DNA from: Pseudoalteromonas sp. NBT06-2
GTDB taxonomy: Bacteria > Pseudomonadota > Gammaproteobacteria > Enterobacterales > Alteromonadaceae
Direction: 5' to 3'
Length of the DNA stretch: 64,000 nucleotides
Assembly (NCBI RefSeq): GCF_002276045.1
Contig: NZ_NQMR01000021.1
Location: forward strand, 1-64,000
Part shown: piece after piece, positions 35,289 to 44,455 of the stretch
How positions within the stretch are numbered: the stretch's first letter is position 1
Layout: every line of letters begins with the position of its first letter
Position numbers and translations under genes: made by a program
Notes under the pieces: model-generated
What the model was told of the DNA's origin: nothing
The model's database searches: none
The model's input: only the letters and a program-made list of their open reading frames with translations

Positions 35289-37577
35289 CTAAACTTCTTT
35301 AACTTTGTAGAGTAGTTGGCTTAGACCATGAGAGATAATAAAACTTCTTATGATTCTGTGTACTTCTATAGCCGATGATTGCGCTAAGCACGATTTAAGT
35401 AATGCTTCCATATCAGTGATCTTTAGCCTTCTTAATACCCATTTCACCTTATTAATAGCGCTTGGGTTCATACTCAAACTTCTATAACCCATAGCAACTA
35501 ATAAAATAGCTCCTTCAGGATCAGCTGCCAACTCACCACATAAGCTAAATGGTAATTCATATTCCATACAATTTTCAGCGATTAGATTGAGCGCTCTTAA
35601 TACTGATGGGTGGTAAGAGTCAAATAATTCTGCTACTTGAGAATTTGTACGATCTACCGCAAGTAAATATTGGGTTAAGTCATTACTACCAACAGAGCAA
35701 AAATCTACTTTTTTAGCCCATTCAGGTAATAAAAATATACTCGAAGGCACTTCTAACATCACACCAATTTCTGGCTGCTCTATTTTATAGAATTGATCAG
35801 CCCATTCATCTTCAAGTTCAAAATAGGCCTGCTTTAATAATCGCTGAGCTTCTTCAACTTCAGTGACATTGGTTACCATAGGAAGCAAGATTTTCAAATT
35901 ACCTAAACCAGCATTAGCTTTTAACATCGCTTTTAACTGCTCTAAGAATAACTCCGGGTGATCTAAACTAAATCTAATACCACGCCAGCCTAAAAATGGG
36001 TTTTCTTCTTCAACATCAAAATAGCTTAAAACCTTATCACCACCAATGTCGAGTGTTCGCATAATAACCGGGGATGGGTGATAGCTAGAGAGTACTTCTC
36101 GATACCAGTTTTCTTGCTCTAATTGTGTTGGAAATTGCGATTTTTGCATAAACCAAGCTTCAGTTCGATATAAGCCCACGCCATCACAGAAATGGGCATT
36201 ACTAAGCTCCGTTGACACTTCAAGACCAGCATTAAGCAGTAACATAATATGCTCACCATCTAAAGTACAGGCATCTAATTGATATTCTGATTCGAACTGA
36301 TCATGTAATATACCTTCTTGTTTCTTAAATTGGCTATATTCTTGTTTTAGAATATTAGATGGGGAGATGTAAACCTTAGACGCATAGGCATCTATAATTA
36401 TTTCTTTACCATCTACTTGCAATAAAGGTAAATCCGTAACCCCCCAAACAGCAGGTATGCCTAATGCTTTTGTTAAAATAGAAGCATGAGAATTTGAGCC
36501 ACCACTAATACTGATTATACCCATTAGTTTTTCTTTAGGTATTTGCGCTAACATGGAAGGAGTCAGTACTTCAGTTACCAAAATCATATTATCTGGATAA
36601 GGTTTTAAAGCATGTTCGGTATCAACAATGTGGTGTAATACACGTATCCCTATATCTTGAACATCAATAGCACGTTCTTTTATATAGTTATCTTGCATAG
36701 CCATAAATTGCCCAACAAGGCTTTCTATCACTCGTTTTAAAGCACTTTTTGCACACCAACCTTGCTTGATTTCTTTTTCAACTTTTTGACCTAAGCTTTT
36801 AGCATCTAATAATTGCTGATATACCTGAAAAACAGCCAAGGCTTCATTGGGCAAAGTATCGCTTAATTCTTGCGACATAATCGAAAATTCATTTCGTGTT
36901 GCCGCAACTGCTTGCCTAAATAATTTTATTTGCTCTATATTACTACTATTTTCTAAATCTGTTTTTTTTAACTCAAAACTTGTAAATGATAGTTTTGGTA
37001 TCACAACAAAGGCTTCACCTATTGCAATCCCAGGAGCTCCTGAAGCACCTTTTAGGCAAGAGGTTTGATGTGCTTTTTCATCTTGTTTGAGTATTTCACT
37101 TATTTCAGCATGTGCAAGTTGAGAGGCTAGCTGCGCCGATAATGTAATTAAAAAAGACTCTTCATCTTGATTAAATACACGGGCTAGGCTTTGCTGAATA
37201 ACAATGACGCCCAATATCATTTTTTGATGTATTATTGGTACAGCTAAAAAGGCATTGTAATTATCTTCATCAACATCAGGGGAATAAATAAACCTTGGGT
37301 GGTCTTGTGCAAATGCCAGGTTTATAGGTTCTTCTCTTTGAGCAACTAAGCCTACTAACCCTTCAGTAAAACCAATTCTAAACTTGCCAACAGCGTCTGG
37401 GTTTAACCCTTTAGTTGCCATTAATACAAAGTTTTCTTGATTATAATCAGCAAAATAAACTGAGCAGCATTGGGTTTTCATTGATTCTTTAACTAAAGAA
37501 ACAAAGATATCCAGCGCGCTCTTTAAATCAGGCTGCTGAGAAACAGCCTGTGCAATTTTACGAAGTATTGCTAGCAT
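35289..37577 (-). CDS. ptsP: PTS-Ntr enzyme I (phosphoenolpyruvate-protein phosphotransferase)
   Basis: This 762-residue protein starts with a GAF domain (about residues 1-165), followed by the enzyme I body. The phospho-acceptor is His364 in GGSNSHASI, and the PEP-binding C-terminal barrel has GVGLYRTEAWFM, RTLDIGGDK, LPMVTNVTEVEEA and SVGSNDLTQYLLAVDRTN. It feeds the nitrogen PTS that regulates metabolism and envelope functions. It lies next to rppH in the conserved rppH-ptsP order (74 bp). Confidence 0.96.
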   Translation of the reverse strand: MLAILRKIAQAVSQQPDLKSALDIFVSLVKESMKTQCCSVYFADYNQENFVLMATKGLNPDAVGKFRIGFTEGLVGLVAQREEPINLAFAQDHPRFIYSPDVDEDNYNAFLAVPIIHQKMILGVIVIQQSLARVFNQDEESFLITLSAQLASQLAHAEISEILKQDEKAHQTSCLKGASGAPGIAIGEAFVVIPKLSFTSFELKKTDLENSSNIEQIKLFRQAVAATRNEFSIMSQELSDTLPNEALAVFQVYQQLLDAKSLGQKVEKEIKQGWCAKSALKRVIESLVGQFMAMQDNYIKERAIDVQDIGIRVLHHIVDTEHALKPYPDNMILVTEVLTPSMLAQIPKEKLMGIISISGGSNSHASILTKALGIPAVWGVTDLPLLQVDGKEIIIDAYASKVYISPSNILKQEYSQFKKQEGILHDQFESEYQLDACTLDGEHIMLLLNAGLEVSTELSNAHFCDGVGLYRTEAWFMQKSQFPTQLEQENWYREVLSSYHPSPVIMRTLDIGGDKVLSYFDVEEENPFLGWRGIRFSLDHPELFLEQLKAMLKANAGLGNLKILLPMVTNVTEVEEAQRLLKQAYFELEDEWADQFYKIEQPEIGVMLEVPSSIFLLPEWAKKVDFCSVGSNDLTQYLLAVDRTNSQVAELFDSYHPSVLRALNLIAENCMEYELPFSLCGELAADPEGAILLVAMGYRSLSMNPSAINKVKWVLRRLKITDMEALLKSCLAQSSAIEVHRIIRSFIISHGLSQLLYKVKEV

Positions 37578-37651
37578 CTTAAGAAACTAACCTAAATAAA
37601 CTTTTTATCACACTCAAACCCCATTATCCCTTCTACTCTAAAGCTTTGAGT

Positions 37652-38182
37652 TTAAAACTTTTTATCACGTTGGCGCCAAGGCTCTTTTACATGAGTTTCT
37701 TTTTTATAAAAAGGCATTGCAATAGGAGCAAACTCTTTCATAACACGTCGGTATACATCACGTTTAAAAGAAACAACTTGACGAACAGGATACCAATAAC
37801 TTACCCACCGCCAATCATCAAACTCAGGATGATTCGTTTTTAATAGATTAACATCCTCATCTTTACATCTTAACTTAAGTAAAAACCACTTTTGTTTTTG
37901 ACCAATACATACCGGACTAGAGTCTCGTCTAATTAGTCTTTTTGGTAACTTATAGCGTAACCAATGTTTTGAGCTTGCTACAATTTCAACATCTTCAGGT
38001 AAAAGCCCCACTTCTTCATGAAGCTCACGGTACATAGTCTGTTCAGGGGTTTCGCCCTCATCTATACCACCTTGTGGGAACTGCCATGAATGTTGACCAT
38101 AACGTCTAGCCCAAAAGACCTGACCTTGGTTATTACAGATCACAATTCCAACATTGGCACGAAATCCTTCGGCGTCAATCAC
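37652..38182 (-). CDS. rppH: RNA 5'-pyrophosphohydrolase RppH
   Basis: This 176-residue Nudix hydrolase has a textbook Nudix box at residues 38-60 ([19 protein letters not shown]). The N-terminus [17 protein letters not shown] matches RppH. It removes pyrophosphate from mRNA 5' ends to start decay. The start codon is GTG at 38182. Confidence 0.96.
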   Translation of the reverse strand: MIDAEGFRANVGIVICNNQGQVFWARRYGQHSWQFPQGGIDEGETPEQTMYRELHEEVGLLPEDVEIVASSKHWLRYKLPKRLIRRDSSPVCIGQKQKWFLLKLRCKDEDVNLLKTNHPEFDDWRWVSYWYPVRQVVSFKRDVYRRVMKEFAPIAMPFYKKETHVKEPWRQRDKKF

Positions 38183-38657
38183 CTATAGTGCCTCTTAAAA
38201 ATCATATATTCTATGCTGATTGTTCCACAATGCATCTATGACGGCAAGGATATGGTTATAATAATTACCGCTGTGTATAACATTTGATATATACGTCTAT
38301 TTTGCAAACAAATCCACAGGGGACTTTAGTTGAAATACTTTTCTCCACAATTTCTGTGGATAAGTTTGTTTATATTCCTGTATTTCAAACATGTAACTTT
38401 AAAAACATTAAAGTTACAAATAAAAATAAGAATAAATACCTTTAAAAATCAATGCAATGAAATTTTAAAACACTTAATTTCATCTAATAAAAATCAGTTG
38501 AAATAAATCGGACAAAAAACACTCCATTACAAAGTTATGCACTTTTAAAATAAATAAAATGATTATTTATATAAATATCAAGTGTTTTTTAACAAAATTA
38601 TGGTTAAAAACAATTTTTTGTTATTATCGAGTCCCTAAAAATTAACTGGTATTTTAA
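38183..38657. promoter_or_regulatory. rppH-mutH divergent intergenic region with DnaA-box-like sites
   Basis: There is no gene in these 475 bp. A perfect DnaA-box sequence lies at 38355-38363 (TGTGGATAA). It is paired with TCCACA at 38344-38349 in an exact inverted repeat around ATTTC, and a third copy, ATCCACA, is at 38312-38318. The last 200 bp before mutH are very AT-rich and probably hold its promoter. Confidence 0.45.
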
Positions 38658-39341
38658 ATGTCCACAAGCATACGCCCCTGTGCTCCAAAATCTATTAATG
38701 AATTATTACGTCGCGTTGATGATATTGCAGGGTTAACTGTGGGTGATTTGGCATCTCAGTATCAATTTAAAGCACCTAAAGATTTATTAAGAGAAAAAGG
38801 TTGGATCGGACAACTAATAGAATGGGTATTAGGTGCCATGGCAGGCTCTAAACCTGAACCTGACTTTATTGATTTAGGCATTGAACTAAAAACCATACCA
38901 ATCTCTTATTCAGGCAAGCCTCTTGAGACAACTTTTGTATCCGTTGTGCCACTTAAAGAGCTACAGGGATTAACTTGGCAGAAATCTCCAGTTAAAAAAA
39001 AGTTAAATCATGTTTTATGGCTGCCAATTTTATCTGAAAGGGATATCGCACCTGAACAACGAATTATAGGTTCTGGCTTTTTATGGCAACCGACTATTAC
39101 ACAAAAAATGCAATTACAAAAAGATTGGGAGCAACAAATTGAAATAATTGCACTTGGCGAAATAGAGCAAATTAACGGTAAACTAGGCCAAGTATTGCAG
39201 ATCAGACCAAAAGCGGCTAATTCAAAAGTTTTGACTGATGCCATTGGTCCTAACGGCAAGATAATTCAAACACTTCCCAGAGGGTTTTATTTAAAAACAA
39301 ACTTCACAGGGGATATTTTAAAAGCCCAGTTTGGTGCTTAA
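38658..39341 (+). CDS. mutH: DNA mismatch repair endonuclease MutH
   Basis: At 227 residues this is almost the same length as the E. coli protein. The catalytic D-(X)n-ELK motif is in FIDLGIELKTIPI, and GKPLETTFVSVVPL and GIPLERTRWQVEG-type blocks are recognisable. It nicks the unmethylated strand at hemimethylated GATC sites when called by MutL. The last four bases overlap the end of the convergent unknown operon, with no terminator between. Confidence 0.95.
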   Translation: MSTSIRPCAPKSINELLRRVDDIAGLTVGDLASQYQFKAPKDLLREKGWIGQLIEWVLGAMAGSKPEPDFIDLGIELKTIPISYSGKPLETTFVSVVPLKELQGLTWQKSPVKKKLNHVLWLPILSERDIAPEQRIIGSGFLWQPTITQKMQLQKDWEQQIEIIALGEIEQINGKLGQVLQIRPKAANSKVLTDAIGPNGKIIQTLPRGFYLKTNFTGDILKAQFGA

Positions 39342-41161
39342 CCTAAGCTAAATTCGCAATCAGAAAGGGTGATCAGCGCATTTTTATCTATGGGTAGTTT
39401 AGAATAAACTTCCTGATTATTAATTTTTAATTTCGTCACTTTATTTTTGACTGGCTCAATAAAATAACCTGAGTTATAACTTAAGTAAGCCAATACATCT
39501 GCGCCATTAATACAGCCAATATCTATGATACCTTTTTCTTTTAGTCCTAAAGCCACTCGTTTGCCAAGCATTACCCAAATCTTATTTAAATCAAGTTCGT
39601 GATCAGGCCATACTAAAGCCAAGTCACTAAAGTCTAAAAACGATAAAGGAGCTGGATTTAAAGACATAATTAAAGCTGAAGGATCATACTGACTCAAGTT
39701 TAACTTTAATTGACAAACTTTTAATTCTTGATCTGTGTCATTCGCAATAAAAAGTATGCTATTTGATTTTACTTGCGCTAAATGACCTTGTAATAACCGA
39801 ATGTCATTATATTGACAGCCATGTAAACTCCCTTTATCTACAATATAAAAATGGCTATTTTTATAAATGAATTGACACTGTTTACCTAATTCATCTAATT
39901 GTTTATATCCTAAAACCAGATGGTTATTTACAATTACACTGTGCTCTTGGGTTTGAGTTTTTTTACCTAAATCTAACTTTGTCTCAGTTAAAAAATGCAC
40001 TCCTGCTAAGGCTTTATTAGCAACCACATTACCTGTAATTGAAATAATGGATCTATCAATTTTTTTCCTTAACAAACTAAGCTCTGAAATGACGGCTTGT
40101 TTATTATATTTATTTTTTGATAACAACTTATCTATCATTGAATAAGCTAAATAGTAGTTTTTAACAGCTATCGCATGATTGATATTTTTGATGATTATAT
40201 TTTTATTTAAGATCGGAAAATAAAAATATAAGGCAACAAATCCCAGCAGGCAGACAAATATAAAACTAATATACTGCCAATTTATAGCTGTTAAGTTTTT
40301 AATTATCGTAAATTTATTAATCGTACTACGATAATCAATCAGAACTGAAATCGATTTTTTTTCAAATTCATTTTGTAATAATTGATTTAATTTACTGGCA
40401 TGATGACTTGTGGTTATCGTAATATGTTTATTACTTTTTTCACTTGAAGAGACGCCTCTAATCGTGAGATCAGACAATGCAATATGTGATTTTTTTTCTG
40501 AAATTGAATTTAAAAAATCAGTAACAGCTTTTAATTCTCTTGAATTAAAATGACTAAATTCTATTTCATAGCGATAGCGTTTAGGTAGTCTGTTTATTTT
40601 TAAAGCTAATATATACCCGGCATCTTGCGCTATTTGAGTCGCTTTTTTAGCTTGCCAGCGAACAAAACAATCACCTTCACAGTTTGTACTTAGATCGTTA
40701 TATTTTTTAGAGTCTCTATAAGATTCAACCCTTTCTCCTGAGTCTAAATCAATCAAATAACTTGAAAAATTAAAACGTACCCCCTTAACTTTAGATATCA
40801 TTTCATCAAATATTTCTATTTGATAAACAATTGCTAAACTGACTGCTAATTGCTGCGCTTTATAATTATATATCTGAGCTAGATTTAATAACTTGTTGTC
40901 AGATATCACTTCACAAATTTGATTAATGCAATTATTGAGTTTTAATAATGACTGATCAAATACAGTGAAATTATCATTCACTAATTGAGTTGTTAAAGCG
41001 TTTGTAATACCGAGGTATACTTGAGGTGCTATTTCACTGTGTTTTGAATTTAAATTCGCTTGTGGAATAACAACAAGTTGCCAATTATCTTGCGCTAAAG
41101 CCTTAGAGACTAATAATGAAAACAGTAATAAAATAACAAAATAAATCTTACCAAATTTCAT
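39338..41161 (-). CDS. Periplasmic-domain protein with one TM and an FHA-like cytoplasmic domain (last gene of unknown operon)
   Basis: This 607-residue protein has a signal peptide (cleavage near SKALAQ), then a periplasmic domain of about 170 residues that parallels the protein encoded just upstream. Both have DxxVxD, a middle strand ending in DSGxxxxS-like sequence, and a Cys-x3-Cys pair (NCEGDC here) followed by A..IA.D.G.ILA.K. A second region (170-285) is followed by one strong TM at about 292-312. The C-terminal part has an FHA-like stretch: HFYIVDKGSLHGCQYNDIRLLQGH. FHA domains bind phosphothreonine, but the key Arg/Ser residues are not clear here. It overlaps the upstream gene by 14 bp. 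No named family was recognised. Confidence 0.7.
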   Translation of the reverse strand: MKFGKIYFVILLLFSLLVSKALAQDNWQLVVIPQANLNSKHSEIAPQVYLGITNALTTQLVNDNFTVFDQSLLKLNNCINQICEVISDNKLLNLAQIYNYKAQQLAVSLAIVYQIEIFDEMISKVKGVRFNFSSYLIDLDSGERVESYRDSKKYNDLSTNCEGDCFVRWQAKKATQIAQDAGYILALKINRLPKRYRYEIEFSHFNSRELKAVTDFLNSISEKKSHIALSDLTIRGVSSSEKSNKHITITTSHHASKLNQLLQNEFEKKSISVLIDYRSTINKFTIIKNLTAINWQYISFIFVCLLGFVALYFYFPILNKNIIIKNINHAIAVKNYYLAYSMIDKLLSKNKYNKQAVISELSLLRKKIDRSIISITGNVVANKALAGVHFLTETKLDLGKKTQTQEHSVIVNNHLVLGYKQLDELGKQCQFIYKNSHFYIVDKGSLHGCQYNDIRLLQGHLAQVKSNSILFIANDTDQELKVCQLKLNLSQYDPSALIMSLNPAPLSFLDFSDLALVWPDHELDLNKIWVMLGKRVALGLKEKGIIDIGCINGADVLAYLSYNSGYFIEPVKNKVTKLKINNQEVYSKLPIDKNALITLSDCEFSLG

Positions 41162-42047
41162 TGTTTTCCTGTGTTTTTTTGTTTCTAAAAGTGATTCTTT
41201 TTACGGTGAAAGTATTACCTTCAAAATTTATCACACTTTGCATATCTAACTCCGCAAGCATTTTATTTAAATTACGGTCTAATTTTGCTGTTTTTATTGT
41301 TGATTGATACCAAATTTCACTACGTGTATGTCTAATTTCAATAGGTCTATGTTGCGCATAACCTGAAAATATCACTAAATATTCTTCTATTGCCATATAT
41401 TCTTTAGCATTAAAACCATCAAATATAAGTGCGTATTCAGTAATCATACGATTTAAATCATTGTGATCTGACATTTCGTCACCATTATTTATCCAAAGCA
41501 ATTTTTCAGCTAATATGGCCCCCAAATCATTTGCCAAAATTCGTGATTTATCGCCAACTATGGTCAATATGCATTCTTGTTTACACTCTACCGGCCCATT
41601 AAAGTTTTTTCCACTATCTACTTCAAAGCTCCCTAAATGTTTGCCTGTTTTTACATTTAATAATCTACCCATTAATAAGGTATTAATTCTTGTGCGAGAT
41701 GCTAAATTTTGTGAACTGGCATAAATTTGAAAAATCATAATAATATCAATAGGCGGCCTTTTACTTGCTCTAGCTATTTCTATAATTTCACGATCAGTTC
41801 TACGAATTTTTGCGGGGGTTTTATCTAATAGGGTCAATATAGCTTCATCATAAACATCAAAACCGCGATCATGCATTTGATTTATTAAGGCATCTAATAC
41901 GCGTTTAAAAACTCTACTATCATTTGGTACCGAATCACCTGCAGCATCTTCACCAATTATTAGAATATTTGGTTTATCTGCGGCAAAAGCTGGTAATAAC
42001 AAACATAGATTAAAAGATAAAAAGAATATGCTGTTCCAAAGTCGCAT
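41148..42047 (-). CDS. Periplasmic protein paralogous to the N-terminal domain of the next gene
   Basis: The preferred start is the ATG at 42047, which gives a good signal peptide (MRLWNSIFFLSFNLCLLLPAFA) and a GGTGGAAG ribosome site; an earlier in-frame ATG at 42119 would spoil it. The mature protein (about 277 aa) begins DKPNILIIGEDAAG, and has RGFDVYDEAILTLLD, IDIIMIFQIYAS, GSFEVDSG and a Cys-x3-Cys motif (ECKQEC) followed by ILANDLGAILAEKL. The C-terminal 100 residues have no match I can name. It may be a soluble partner of the membrane-anchored paralogue. Confidence 0.7.
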   Translation of the reverse strand: MRLWNSIFFLSFNLCLLLPAFAADKPNILIIGEDAAGDSVPNDSRVFKRVLDALINQMHDRGFDVYDEAILTLLDKTPAKIRRTDREIIEIARASKRPPIDIIMIFQIYASSQNLASRTRINTLLMGRLLNVKTGKHLGSFEVDSGKNFNGPVECKQECILTIVGDKSRILANDLGAILAEKLLWINNGDEMSDHNDLNRMITEYALIFDGFNAKEYMAIEEYLVIFSGYAQHRPIEIRHTRSEIWYQSTIKTAKLDRNLNKMLAELDMQSVINFEGNTFTVKRITFRNKKTQENNEIW

Positions 42048-42112
42048 TCTGACTTCCACCTTAATAAGTATACTTTCATAGTATGCAGCATTTAAGCCAA
42101 ATAAATAGGGCA

Positions 42113-42934
42113 TTAACAATCATTTTGCCACAATAGCCTTGGGCCTTGGGCTTTAATACCATCATAAGCTATTTCTTTAAGCCAAATATTACCTAAAGCA
42201 ACCTGATACTGCCCTGTGATAGATTTACTTTTATAATAAACTTTCGTTTCACTTAGTTTTTTTATCAGATTTATATCTATTGATAATGGAAATAGTCGAA
42301 CAGGTGTTCCCGAGCTATAATTTGAAAATTGATATTTTTCACTTTTTGTCATTTTTCCATTAATAATTCTTACAAAATCGCTCAGTTTTACATTTTTCAC
42401 ATGACTATTGGCAATTAAATTAATGTCTCCTTTATTTAATACGCCTAGCCTCATGCCTGTGCATTGCGTTAATAACTGAAATAACATTTCACGTTCATTC
42501 ACTAAATCAGGCCATGCAACCTCTATTGCCGGACCTTTACCTGCTAATACATCTTGATAATTTTGCTTCGCTTGCTGATGGGAAACCTGTGTATTAGCTT
42601 GTCTTATATTTTTTTGTTTCGTATTTTGCTGCTTAGTGCTTTTATATTTAGTTGATGAGGCATTATTTGGTTTATTTTGATTTAATTGACTCCGACCCCT
42701 TTTTATTTTTGGTGGGGCTGGTAATTCAATATTTGATAAATTGATTTTTGTGACATTTGATGTCTGCTGTAATGATTTATCTGGTTGCTGTTTAACGAGT
42801 TTATCTGCCAGTCTTTGGATTTGAGTTTGCTCTATTACTTTTTGATTTAATAAATAGACAATCACTATTAAACACATTGAAATGGTTAATATAAATAGCC
42901 ATTTCATTTGAAAGTACGACTTTATATTTATCAT
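42113..42934 (-). CDS. Single-pass inner-membrane protein with basic linker (TonB-like layout)
   Basis: This 273-residue protein has a short cytoplasmic N-terminus, one TM at about 11-29, a Pro/Lys/Gln-rich extended linker (SNIELPAPPKIKRGRSQ and a run of Gln, Asn, Thr and Lys to about residue 125) and a folded C-terminal domain (130-273) with two cysteines. This layout resembles TonB or TolA, but the domain itself is not recognised. It lies 35 bp after the coiled-coil gene and shortly after the ExbB-like gene. Confidence 0.65.
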   Translation of the reverse strand: MINIKSYFQMKWLFILTISMCLIVIVYLLNQKVIEQTQIQRLADKLVKQQPDKSLQQTSNVTKINLSNIELPAPPKIKRGRSQLNQNKPNNASSTKYKSTKQQNTKQKNIRQANTQVSHQQAKQNYQDVLAGKGPAIEVAWPDLVNEREMLFQLLTQCTGMRLGVLNKGDINLIANSHVKNVKLSDFVRIINGKMTKSEKYQFSNYSSGTPVRLFPLSIDINLIKKLSETKVYYKSKSITGQYQVALGNIWLKEIAYDGIKAQGPRLLWQNDC

Positions 42935-42969
42935 AATAAATCCACCTGAATTGCATTAACACAGAGTAA

Positions 42970-43455
42970 TTACCCTGGATTAAGATTATTTAAAGCCTTC
43001 ATATTCATTTTATCTGCGATCTCTCTTAAAGACATTTTTCGTTGCGCTATCGCCTGTATATCTTGCTGTTGTGTATTTTTATTATCTTCAACTGTGGCTT
43101 CAGTTTTTTTATCCTGTGCTAAACCTTCAGCTTTTGTTACTACATTTTGCTCATTTGAACTTATTTTAGTGTCATTAATAGCCATCATTTCTGACACCTG
43201 CACTTTAATGTCTTTCATCTGCTGTTTTAATAAAGCAATTGTTTTACTTTGTATTTCATTTTTTTGCTGCAATGTTTGAAATTGTTCATTAATTGATTTT
43301 GTTATATCAATCAACATTTCTTGTGTCGATTTTACTTGGCTTTCACTTGAAAATAGATTTGAGAACCAAGTTTTACTGTTCGAGTTACTATAAGCAAGAT
43401 AACCAACAGCGGTTACAACGCTGAAATAAAAAATGCTGTATATAAGTGTTTTCAT
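42970..43455 (-). CDS. Single-pass coiled-coil protein
   Basis: This 161-residue protein has a TM at about 5-22 and then a long predicted coiled coil (about 45-95, STQEMLIDITKSINEQFQTLQQKNEIQS..). The tail is Gln/Lys-rich, with KMSLREIADKMNMKALNNLN at the end. It is probably an inner-membrane protein with a periplasmic coil. Family unknown. Its position suggests a structural part of the same complex. Confidence 0.6.
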   Translation of the reverse strand: MKTLIYSIFYFSVVTAVGYLAYSNSNSKTWFSNLFSSESQVKSTQEMLIDITKSINEQFQTLQQKNEIQSKTIALLKQQMKDIKVQVSEMMAINDTKISSNEQNVVTKAEGLAQDKKTEATVEDNKNTQQQDIQAIAQRKMSLREIADKMNMKALNNLNPG

Positions 43456-43515
43456 TATTCTATCCCCTTTAAATTTATTCTAAATGTGTCATTAAAACGC
43501 TTAAACAACTTAGCC

Positions 43516-44025
43516 TTAGTCAGCTTCATTAGGGATTGCACGTAAAGATACCCAAGCTCTGATCAAATTAGCTGTTGGCAAGCCGATTACAGTTGTCATA
43601 AATGCGGTTGAAAAATGTGAAGTCAATTCACCTATAACTAAGTGAACTGAGTTTGGAGTAAGTGATTGTTGTCCCAAAGAACCAATTCCTAGGCTAATTC
43701 CCAGTAAAGTAAAAGTTAAAGCCAAAGTTGCTATACCATTTGAAACTTGGCTTCCCACTTCGTACCAATACTCTTTATTAGTAACTGTTTTTACTTTAAC
43801 ACCAGCGTATATGCCTATAACTAATAACAGGCTATAACAAAATATAAAACTCCAACTAAATATCTTTTCAAGCCAAACAAGTAAGTCTGCCAAATTCATT
43901 TGCATAACAAAGCTTACTAAGGCCAATAAAATAACACCAAAGCCAATCATAAGACCGAGTGTACTTTTTATATTTTGATTAAAAATAAACATTAATGAAA
44001 CATTTTTCATCTCAATAGAAGACAT
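43516..44025 (-). CDS. MotA/TolQ/ExbB-like membrane protein
   Basis: This 169-residue protein has four predicted membrane segments (about 21-42, 54-74, 93-112 and 133-152). The last two show the channel-family pattern: GIATLALTFTLLGISLGIGSL, then ELTSHFSTAFMTTVIGLPTANLIRAW, comparable with TolQ/ExbB/MotA TM pairs (GLLGTV.G.. and AL.TTA.GL..A). It is shorter than ExbB (about 240 aa) and lacks the large cytoplasmic loop, so it is a minimal version. Its start overlaps the stop of the previous gene by one base (TAATG), so translation is coupled. Confidence 0.6.
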   Translation of the reverse strand: MSSIEMKNVSLMFIFNQNIKSTLGLMIGFGVILLALVSFVMQMNLADLLVWLEKIFSWSFIFCYSLLLVIGIYAGVKVKTVTNKEYWYEVGSQVSNGIATLALTFTLLGISLGIGSLGQQSLTPNSVHLVIGELTSHFSTAFMTTVIGLPTANLIRAWVSLRAIPNEAD

Positions 44026-44438
44026 TAACGGCGTCCTTTTTTAGTCGATAAAATACTATTACTTGTTATATTTAGTTCACTTAACCAAAGCTCCATAGGT
44101 AACAAGTTTTTCTCTGCACTGGCATGGATCAAAAATGTCAGTTCATAATTTTGAAACGCTCTTTGTACGACTGCTGATTGAACATTTAACAACCTATCAT
44201 CACGTAGCACCATACGCTCTACATCCGTTAATCTGCGGTAACTTGAATTCATGCTCATTCGTTGCTGCTTTGGTGTTATTTGGTCGCTAGTTAATGTATT
44301 TAACATCGCAGCACGTTCTCGCTCTAAATTTTCAAGTGTTAAGGCTGATTGTGCATTTACTGAGAGAGAAAAAACACTTGCTAAAAAACCAATTGATAAA
44401 GCACAAATAACCGTTTTAGTTTTCATTACTGTATTCAT
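44025..44438 (-). CDS. Small secreted protein of unknown operon
   Basis: This 137-residue protein has a signal peptide (ICALSIGFLASVFSLSVNAQS) and a helical mature part (LTLENLERERAAMLNTL, SSYRRLTDVERMVLRDD). The pattern 'helix, then ELTFLIHASAEKNLLPMELWLSEL' suggests a small helical periplasmic partner. No family was recognised. It is directly coupled to the ExbB-like gene. Confidence 0.65.
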   Translation of the reverse strand: MNTVMKTKTVICALSIGFLASVFSLSVNAQSALTLENLERERAAMLNTLTSDQITPKQQRMSMNSSYRRLTDVERMVLRDDRLLNVQSAVVQRAFQNYELTFLIHASAEKNLLPMELWLSELNITSNSILSTKKGRR

Positions 44439-44455
44439 AATATGCTCCTAAGTTC

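Noticed and set aside
38183..38657. Replication origin, because of DnaA boxes and AT-rich DNA
   Set aside because: Only about three sites are present and none of the usual origin neighbours (dnaA, dnaN, mnmG, rpmH) are nearby; a regulatory role is more likely.
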